Shown: in pieces, positions 34,685-40,500 of the stretch | Layout of the letters: each line of letters opens with the position of its first letter | How positions within the stretch are numbered: the stretch's first letter is position 1 | Assembly (NCBI GenBank): GCA_020859845.1 | Contig: JAJBVL010000088.1 | Span: forward strand, 1 to 40,500 | Length of the DNA: 40,500 nucleotides | Direction of reading: 5' to 3' | DNA from: Bacteroidales bacterium | GTDB lineage: Bacteria; Bacteroidota; Bacteroidia; Bacteroidales; Muribaculaceae | Notes under the pieces: generated by a model | The model's input: the letters and a program-made list of their open reading frames with translations, nothing else | Databases searched by the model: none | Told to the model about the DNA's origin: nothing | Position numbers and translations under genes: made by a program

Positions 34685-36019
34685 ATGCCAACACCCTCCA
34701 AGACCCTATATATTGAGACCTACGGCTGCCAGATGAACGTTGCCGATAGCGAGGTGGTGGCCTCTATCATGAAGATGGATGGCTACGACGAAGCATCCTC
34801 GGCCGAGGAGGCCGATGCTGTGCTGCTCAACACTTGCTCTATACGCGACAACGCCGAGCAGCGCGTCATCCACCGCCTGGAATATCTGGCATCGCTTAAG
34901 CGCAAGCGCCGCTCACAGCGACCGCTCATAGTGGGCGTCATTGGTTGCATGGCCGAGCGCGTGCGCGATGAGCTTATCTCCAGCTACGACGTCGACCTTG
35001 TAGCCGGCCCCGACTCTTATCTCGACCTCCCCAATCTCTTTGGCGCCGCTGAGCAGGGCCAGAAGGCTATCAACGTGGAGCTATCCACCACCGAGACTTA
35101 TCGCAACATCATCCCGCGCCGATTGGGAGCCAACCGCGTCAGCGGCTTTGTCAGCATCATGCGCGGCTGCAACAACTTCTGCTCTTACTGTATCGTGCCC
35201 TACACCCGCGGCCGCGAGCGTTCTCGCGAGCTGGAGAGCATTCTGCACGAAGTCAGCGACTTGCAGCAACGCGGATTTAAGGAGGTGACTCTCCTGGGTC
35301 AAAACGTCAACAGCTATCGCGGCCTCGACGCCGAGGGGCAACCATTATCCTTTGCTCAGCTCCTGGAGCGCGTGGCGCGCCAAGCTCCTGAGATGCGTCT
35401 ACGCTTCACCACCTCGCATCCCAAAGATATGACCACCGACATCATGGAGGTGATAGCCCGCGAGCCCAACGTGTGCCACCATATCCACCTGCCAGTGCAG
35501 AGCGGCAGCGACCGTGTGCTCAAAGCCATGAATCGCCACTACACGCGCCAAGACTACCTCAATCGCGTGGCCGACATCCGTCGCCTCATCCCCGACTGCT
35601 CTATCACCACCGACCTCTTTACGGGCTTTCACGACGAGACGGAGGAGGATTTCCAGTTGACGTTGTCGCTGATGGAGGAGGTGGGGTTTGACGCGGCCTT
35701 CATGTTTAAATACTCGGAGCGCCCCGGCACACTGGCTGCCCGTACCCTCCCCGACAACGTCCCTGAAGAAGTGAAGATAGAGCGACTCAATCGCATGATA
35801 GCCCTTCAAAACCGTCTGTCGCTCGAAGCCAACCTGCGCGATGTTGGCAAGACGTTTGATGTGCTTATAGAAAGCCCGGCCAAGCGTAGCCGCGACCAGC
35901 TGATAGGCCGCACGCCTCAGAACAAGGCCGTAATCCTCCCTCGCGGCGACCATCGCGTGGGCGATACGGTCCCCTTGACCATCTCCTCGGCCACCTCAGC
36001 CACCCTCTTTGCCCTCTAA
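34685..36019 (+). CDS. miaB: tRNA-2-methylthio-N6-isopentenyladenosine synthase
   Basis: 444 residues. The N-terminal UPF0004 domain has three cluster cysteines (Cys15 in ETYGCQMN, Cys51 in LNTCSIRDNAEQR, Cys88 in VIGCMAER). The radical-SAM domain has GCNNFCSYCIVPYTRGRERSR (Cys162, 166, 169). A TRAM domain closes the protein. MiaB adds a methylthio group to i6A37 of tRNAs reading UNN codons. The NEQR-type motif and length fit MiaB rather than RimO or MtaB. The stop is followed by a pyrimidine-rich tandem repeat, then bcp. Confidence 0.95.
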   Translation: MPTPSKTLYIETYGCQMNVADSEVVASIMKMDGYDEASSAEEADAVLLNTCSIRDNAEQRVIHRLEYLASLKRKRRSQRPLIVGVIGCMAERVRDELISSYDVDLVAGPDSYLDLPNLFGAAEQGQKAINVELSTTETYRNIIPRRLGANRVSGFVSIMRGCNNFCSYCIVPYTRGRERSRELESILHEVSDLQQRGFKEVTLLGQNVNSYRGLDAEGQPLSFAQLLERVARQAPEMRLRFTTSHPKDMTTDIMEVIAREPNVCHHIHLPVQSGSDRVLKAMNRHYTRQDYLNRVADIRRLIPDCSITTDLFTGFHDETEEDFQLTLSLMEEVGFDAAFMFKYSERPGTLAARTLPDNVPEEVKIERLNRMIALQNRLSLEANLRDVGKTFDVLIESPAKRSRDQLIGRTPQNKAVILPRGDHRVGDTVPLTISSATSATLFAL

Positions 36020-36040
36020 TTTCTCTCCCTCTATCTTCTA

Positions 36041-36094
36041 TCCCTCTATTTTTCTATCCCTCTATTTTTCTATCCCTCTAATTTCTATCCCTCT
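36041..36094. repeat. 15/16-bp tandem repeat in the bcp leader
   Basis: The core CTATCCCTCT occurs four times at 16-, 16- and 15-base spacing (units CTATCCCTCTATTTTT) in the 77-base gap between miaB and bcp, ending next to the bcp start codon at 36097. No purine-rich ribosome-binding site is seen there. Confidence 0.75.
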
Positions 36095-36096
36095 GT

Positions 36097-36555
36097 ATGA
36101 ACATCGGAGACCACCTGCCCGAAATCCTTGGCTACGACCAAGACGGCAACCAGATTAAGAGCGCCGACTATCGCGGCCGTAAACTCATACTTTATACTTA
36201 CCCTAAGGACAACACATCGGGCTGCACCGCCGAAGCATGCTCGCTGCGCGACCATCGCGAGGAGCTTCGCGCCAAAGGCTACGAAGTGGTTGGCGTGAGC
36301 AAGGATTCTCAGGCTTCCCACAAGAAGTTTATCGAGAAGCAAAGTCTTAACTTCCCTCTCATAGCCGACGTCGACACCACCCTGCTGCAGGCCCTTGGAG
36401 CTTGGGGCGAAAAGTCGATGTATGGACGCACCACGATGGGCACCCTCCGCACCACCTATCTCGTTGACGAGAACGGCGTCATCACCCACATCTTCACCCC
36501 CAAGCAGATCAAGACCAAGGAGCACGCCCAGCAGATCCTCAGCGTGATAGCGTAA
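36097..36555 (+). CDS. bcp: peroxiredoxin Bcp/PrxQ
   Basis: 152 residues. The PrxQ signature YPKDNTSGCTAEACSLRD has peroxidatic Cys43 and resolving Cys48 five residues later, the 2-Cys Bcp pattern. The C-terminal GRTTMGTLRTTYLVDENGVI is also conserved. It reduces hydroperoxides with thioredoxin as electron donor. With tpx it gives the window two peroxiredoxins. The gene is flanked on both sides by arrays sharing the CTATCCCT core and is followed by a 13-bp hairpin. Confidence 0.95.
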   Translation: MNIGDHLPEILGYDQDGNQIKSADYRGRKLILYTYPKDNTSGCTAEACSLRDHREELRAKGYEVVGVSKDSQASHKKFIEKQSLNFPLIADVDTTLLQALGAWGEKSMYGRTTMGTLRTTYLVDENGVITHIFTPKQIKTKEHAQQILSVIA

Positions 36556-36570
36556 CAGAGCTGAGCACAG

Positions 36571-36600
36571 AGTGACAGAGCTGAACACAGCTCTGTCACT
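36571..36600 (+). terminator. terminator hairpin after bcp
   Basis: Perfect 13-bp stem AGTGACAGAGCTG (36571-36583) / CAGCTCTGTCACT (36588-36600) with loop AACA. No clean U run follows; instead the octamer array begins. A partial direct copy of the left arm (ACAGAGCTGAGCACAG) precedes it. Confidence 0.65.
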
Positions 36601-36672
36601 CTATCTCTCTATCTCTCTATCCCTCTATCCCTCTATCTCTCTATCTCTCTATCCCTCCATCTCTCTATCCCT
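36601..36672. repeat. 8-bp tandem array ending at the susD stop codon
   Basis: Nine contiguous octamers, CTATCTCT or CTATCCCT (one CCATCTCT), fill 36601-36672 exactly. The next three bases (36673-36675) are the susD stop codon read on the minus strand. The CTATCCCT variant is the core of the repeat upstream of bcp. Confidence 0.88.
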
Positions 36673-38472
36673 CTAATAATTGTAATTCTGCTGGATGTTG
36701 CCGTTGTAGCGTTCCACCTCGGTGAGAGGGATGGGCTGGGCATAGCAGCGTTCGCGATAGATGAGGTCGCCGTTGCGAGTGGTCTTGAAATAATTCATCT
36801 CGGCTTCGAGTATCTCATAGCGGCGCACGTCGTACCACCACTGTCCCTCGCCAAACAGTTCGGCCCAGCGTTCGTATTTCAGAGGATCGTAGGCCAGAGG
36901 ATCACTCTCGTCGTAGGCCTTCGTGCGGTCGGATAGACTCTTGTAGTCATACTCGCTTGGCTCGTTGATGGGCTGGTCGTAGGCGCGGCGGTGTACCTTG
37001 TTGACATACTCAAGAGCCTCTGTGGGATTGGTCGAGGCAATAGCTTCAGCATAGAGCAGGTAGAGGTCGGCCAGACGTATCACTGGGAAGTTGGCACCGC
37101 TCGAATAGTTGAGCATGGCCTCCGTACCCTGCCGATTGGTAAACTTCTTGAGCGTCCAAAAATAGTGGAGGTCAAATTGCTCCAACGCCTCCGGCGAGCG
37201 GTCGTAATACGTCTCGCGCCCGCGGGCGTCCATCATGCGGTCAAAGTAAGGCTGCGCACAGCAGAGAAACATACGAGGGTCGGCCTCCTTGTTGTCGCGT
37301 ATCTCCTGCGAGCGAGCAGCGTAGTCGGGGTCGAGAATCCACGGCAGATTGTCAACGCTCTGCTTGCCTGAAAAATTAGGATTTTCCACGCGGCTCCCCG
37401 GCACTGGCAATGACCATCCAAAGCGCCAGATGCTGCCATCATGCACATAATTGTTGCCCCACGCTCCCACGCTCTGGGTGGCTATCTCCTTGCCCTCATC
37501 AGGCTTCTTGTAGCGGAAGTCGAGGTTGAGAGGCCACGGGCCCCACACCATCTGCATGCCGCTACCCGAGGTATAGCCAGCCCAAGGGCCGTTCTGCTTG
37601 GCGTTCATCGTCATGTCGATTTCATAGAGATTCTCCTTGTTAAACTCATAGAGCTCGTCGGGGAAGAAAGCGTTGCTATACGTGTCCCAATCAAGAAGCG
37701 CTGCGCCCGAGTTGGCAAAAATGTCCTGAAGCACGCTGATAGCCTCCGAGGAGCGCCGCGCCTGCATGAGGCTCTTGGCCAGTAGGCCCTTGGCAGCCCA
37801 CTCTGTGGCGCGTGTCTTGTCGGTATTGTGGCCCTTGAGCAAAGGGATAGCCTCGTTGAGAGTGTCAATCACGTATTGCCAACATTCGGCGGCGGTGGCG
37901 CGCGGAGGCATCATCTCGCTGATGGCCTCTGGCACCGTCTCGATGATTGGGAAGCCCAAGGCTCCATCCTTGCTTTCCAGCTCATAGAAAATCTGAGCAT
38001 GCCAGTAGGCAAGAGCGCGGAAGAATAGCGCCTGCCCCTTCATAAAGTGGAGATCATCAAGCTCATTCTCGGCAGCCTTGGGCTCATAGGCGTCACACCC
38101 CTCGATAGCCTCGTTGGCATAGCGTATCCAGTTCATGATGTCGGCATAGGCCTTCTGAGTATACTGACAGTCTTTGTTGGTGTCGTTGATTAGTATCGAC
38201 GAGCGATCATCGTAGTTGCTATACACATCGCTATTCTTGTCGAGAAGATACATTATCTGTGGGAACCAATGGTAGGCATATAGTCCTTGTCCATGGCTAC
38301 CAGCATATACCGAGTTGAGCAGAAGGTCGCAATGCTCCAGCGTGGTGGGGAAATTGTCAGGAGAGACCGACGCCTCATCGGTTACCTCCAGATAATCATC
38401 GCAAGAGCTGCCCAGCGCGATGCAGGCTACGCATAGAGCCTTGAGAGCAAAAGTTGATATCTTAGTATTCAT
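36673..38472 (-). CDS. SusD/RagB-family nutrient-binding lipoprotein
   Basis: 599 residues. The lipobox ALGSSC gives Cys24, followed by DDYLEV, the standard SusD N-terminus. The TPR-like core (MKGQALFFRALAYWHAQIFYE, TEWAAKGLLAKSLMQARRSSEA) and the C-terminal VIRLADLYLLYAEAIAS and RRYEILEAE segments are SusD hallmarks. It sits on the cell surface, captures an oligosaccharide or peptide and passes it to the SusC channel. It follows susC by 28 bases. No glycoside hydrolase or sensor gene is visible in the window, so the substrate is unknown. Confidence 0.95.
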   Translation of the reverse strand: MNTKISTFALKALCVACIALGSSCDDYLEVTDEASVSPDNFPTTLEHCDLLLNSVYAGSHGQGLYAYHWFPQIMYLLDKNSDVYSNYDDRSSILINDTNKDCQYTQKAYADIMNWIRYANEAIEGCDAYEPKAAENELDDLHFMKGQALFFRALAYWHAQIFYELESKDGALGFPIIETVPEAISEMMPPRATAAECWQYVIDTLNEAIPLLKGHNTDKTRATEWAAKGLLAKSLMQARRSSEAISVLQDIFANSGAALLDWDTYSNAFFPDELYEFNKENLYEIDMTMNAKQNGPWAGYTSGSGMQMVWGPWPLNLDFRYKKPDEGKEIATQSVGAWGNNYVHDGSIWRFGWSLPVPGSRVENPNFSGKQSVDNLPWILDPDYAARSQEIRDNKEADPRMFLCCAQPYFDRMMDARGRETYYDRSPEALEQFDLHYFWTLKKFTNRQGTEAMLNYSSGANFPVIRLADLYLLYAEAIASTNPTEALEYVNKVHRRAYDQPINEPSEYDYKSLSDRTKAYDESDPLAYDPLKYERWAELFGEGQWWYDVRRYEILEAEMNYFKTTRNGDLIYRERCYAQPIPLTEVERYNGNIQQNYNY

Positions 38473-38500
38473 AAAAGTAGTGCGTGTGTTGAGAGGATGA

Positions 38501-40500
38501 TTAGAACGTGATATCTACACCGAAAGCAAACTGACGAGAGGGCAGATAGCGATACTTCGTATCCACACCGCGAGCCTTGATGTCGGTGGTCTTATTTTGG
38601 TCGCTGGTGCCGGCAATCTCAGGGTCGATGCCCGAATAGTGGGTAATGGTGAAGAGATTGGTGGCGTTGAAATAGATGCGGAATCGGTCCATGCCTATCT
38701 TCTTGGTCCAGCGCTGAGGCAACGAATAGCCCACAACGAGATTTTTGAGCTTGAGATAGTCGCCCTTTTCTACCCAGAATGATGAGGTGGTGGAGAAGTT
38801 GGCGCTTGGGTCGCCTGTCCACAAGCCGTCTTCGTCAAACATGCCGCAACGTGGCTGGTCGGTCAATCCATTGCTCCCAAAGAAGGAGTTTTTATAGATA
38901 TCCATCGTCGTGTTGCCATCGTCGCCAAAGTTTTGGCTGTATTGCTTCACAGCGTTGTAGATGTCAAATCCTGTAGCGCCTTGGAAGTTGGCCGCCAAGT
39001 CAAAGCCGCGCCAGTTGGCCGTCAAGTTGATACCAAAGGTCATCTTAGGCCAAGGATTGCCTATATAAGTCTTACAGTCTTCGTTGACATAGCCTTGGTG
39101 GGTGCCATCGGGGAGAGTGTCGTCAAAGATGAGGTCGCCCACGCCCGTGTTTTGCTTCCAGTAGTAGGGACGACCAGCAGCCACGGCGCGAGCATTATAC
39201 TCGTCGACCTGCTCCTGGGTCTGGAAGATGCCCAGACACTTGTAGCCCCACAGCATAGCCATCGGCTGACCATTCTCAGTGCGGTTGATACCATCGGCCG
39301 ACATCAGCGGCGAAGCATCCTCGGTGCCAATGGCCTTCACCTTGTTGCGGTTAAACGAAGCGTTGACCCCTACGGAGTATTCCAAGTCGGCCACGCGCTG
39401 CTGCCACGTGATAGAGAATTCATGGCCCACATTCTGCACCTTGCCAATGTTGATAGGCATCGTGTTGTCGGCAGCCTCGCCTTCGTAGTACCAGTTCATA
39501 CCACCAGCCAGCGGCACTACACGCCAGTAGAGCATGTCGCGGGTCTGGCGATTATAGTAGTCGTAGGATATGAGCAGACGGTTGCTAAAGAGCGAGATGT
39601 CAACGCCAAGGTCGGTCTGATGCACCTCTTCCCACTTTATATCCTGATTAGCCACCTTATAGTTGGTCCAGCCAGTCACCTCGTTTGTGCCACCGAAATT
39701 ATACATTATCTGGTCGCCTACATACGAGCGAGTGTAGAGAAATTGAGCTATGCCGTCGTTGCCGAGTTTGCCCCAGCCGCCACGCAGCTTGATGTCGTTG
39801 ATCCATTCAGGGCGTCCTTCGAGCCAAGGCTCCTGGCCAAGGCGCCAGCCGAGGTTAAACGAAGGGAACGTGCCCCAACGGTTGTTCTTGCCAAAACGGT
39901 CGGAGCCGTCGCGGCGTATGTTGAATGTCAAGTAGTAGCGGTTGTCAAAGTTGTAGTTGATACGTCCGAAGTAGCTGCGCGAACGAGCCACGCCGGGATT
40001 GTCGCTGGCCTCCTTGGCGGTGTTGCTCGAGAGGTTGACGCTCCAAGCTATGTCAACTGGGAAGTCGATAGCGCGAATATAGTTGCTATAGGAGTTGTAG
40101 GCCTCAAGCTCTGTACCTATCATAGCCTTGAAGTTGTGCTTGCGGGCCCACGTCTTGTCAAAGGTAAGCGTGGCGTTGAAGGTATACGTCTGGCTGTCGC
40201 CGGCGCTCGATTCAAAGTAGGCATCCTCCTTTACGGGCTGGAAGTCGAAAGCCTCGCTAAACACACGGCTGTTGAAATTGTAGAGCCGCGCAGCGCCATT
40301 GACGTGTAGCGTCAACTCGGGTATAGGTCTGATGTCGATATAAGCCAGAGCGGTGACGTTGTATTCATGGCCTTTGTAGTGGTAGGAGTCCTCATTGCCA
40401 TAAAGGTTGGGGCCGTTGAGATACGAAGGGGTGACGCTCCAGTTGCCATCCTCGTCAACAGGGCTCATGGTGGGGACGGTGCGGAAAGGTATACAGTTGG
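38501..40500 (-). CDS. SusC/RagA-family TonB-dependent transporter, partial
   Basis: The C-terminal ~665 residues; the frame is still open at the right edge of the window, past the ATG at 40466-40468 that could be mistaken for a start. SusC proteins are about 1000 residues, so roughly a third (signal peptide, CarboxypepD_reg-like domain, plug) lies outside. The visible part is beta-barrel: YHYKGHEYNVTALAYIDIRPIPEL, RYYLTFNIRRDGSDRFGKNNRWGTFPSFNLGWRL, GGWGKLGNDGI and the terminal RYLPSRQFAFGVDITF with Phe at the end. It imports the substrate captured by the adjoining SusD. Confidence 0.95.
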   Translation of the reverse strand, partial: NCIPFRTVPTMSPVDEDGNWSVTPSYLNGPNLYGNEDSYHYKGHEYNVTALAYIDIRPIPELTLHVNGAARLYNFNSRVFSEAFDFQPVKEDAYFESSAGDSQTYTFNATLTFDKTWARKHNFKAMIGTELEAYNSYSNYIRAIDFPVDIAWSVNLSSNTAKEASDNPGVARSRSYFGRINYNFDNRYYLTFNIRRDGSDRFGKNNRWGTFPSFNLGWRLGQEPWLEGRPEWINDIKLRGGWGKLGNDGIAQFLYTRSYVGDQIMYNFGGTNEVTGWTNYKVANQDIKWEEVHQTDLGVDISLFSNRLLISYDYYNRQTRDMLYWRVVPLAGGMNWYYEGEAADNTMPINIGKVQNVGHEFSITWQQRVADLEYSVGVNASFNRNKVKAIGTEDASPLMSADGINRTENGQPMAMLWGYKCLGIFQTQEQVDEYNARAVAAGRPYYWKQNTGVGDLIFDDTLPDGTHQGYVNEDCKTYIGNPWPKMTFGINLTANWRGFDLAANFQGATGFDIYNAVKQYSQNFGDDGNTTMDIYKNSFFGSNGLTDQPRCGMFDEDGLWTGDPSANFSTTSSFWVEKGDYLKLKNLVVGYSLPQRWTKKIGMDRFRIYFNATNLFTITHYSGIDPEIAGTSDQNKTTDIKARGVDTKYRYLPSRQFAFGVDITF

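Noticed and set aside
36601-36672. CRISPR array
   Set aside because: Units are 8 bp with no spacers and no cas genes nearby; this is a simple tandem repeat.
38933-40309. 458-codon open frame antisense to susC
   Set aside because: Shadow of the well-supported SusC reading; no promoter or protein motif.
40466-40468. Start codon of a complete SusC-like protein at the right edge
   Set aside because: The frame remains open to base 40500 and the protein would lack signal peptide and plug; it is an internal Met of a longer gene.

Overview
The window looks like a chromosomal stretch from a member of the order Bacteroidales (phylum Bacteroidota). It carries a SusC/SusD pair, TonB-dependent receptors, an OstA-like protein, DUF4827 and DUF3078 proteins, BF3164-like propeller lipoproteins, a one-chain pyruvate:ferredoxin oxidoreductase and a membrane pyrophosphatase. 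Nearly every promoter I could place has the phylum's -7 element TAnnTTTG. The family within the order cannot be settled from this sequence. No rRNA, tRNA, CRISPR array, phage gene or transposase was seen.

Layout. 1-560: a GC-rich edge with a possible secreted-protein gene read leftward from a consensus promoter. 576-3154: a siderophore/vitamin-type TonB receptor (-) divergent from a SAM methyltransferase (+). 3135-4901: a Uup-type ABC-F ATPase (-). 5035-8393: surA and an OstA-like gene (+), an outer-membrane assembly pair. 8521-10191: an acyl-CoA ligase (+). 10243-13929: a minus-strand cluster nrnA - DUF4827 lipoprotein - glmM - PAP2 phosphatase. 14054-16896: DUF3078 protein and MATE transporter (+). 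16871-17452: ruvA (-). 17470-21060: an AT-richer accessory islet with two divergent beta-propeller lipoproteins and a Fic AMP-transferase whose promoter is loaded with an 11-bp repeat. 21145-23966: pseudouridine synthase, OmpA-type lipoprotein and purT (+). 24187-26391: hppA. 26552-26806: type B L31. 27022-30579: nifJ. 30731-34596: a minus-strand block of tpx, a LolA/thioredoxin-like fusion, a succinate-type CoA-transferase and a small membrane protein. 34685-36555: miaB and bcp (+). 36673-40500: susD and a susC cut by the window edge (-).

Taken together most genes are core housekeeping of an anaerobic gut-type bacterium: pyruvate oxidation through ferredoxin, PPi-driven ion pumping, CoA transfer to short-chain acids, peroxide defence by two peroxiredoxins, envelope biogenesis, purine synthesis using formate and tRNA/rRNA modification. 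The less ordinary material is regulatory and accessory: the operator-like repeat array in front of the Fic gene, two -7 elements that form one perfect palindrome before miaB, short tandem arrays of different unit lengths that end exactly at gene stop codons, the propeller/Fic islet and the GC-rich left edge. I did not find a clearly new multi-gene system. The Fic repeat module is the best candidate for an undescribed regulatory unit.
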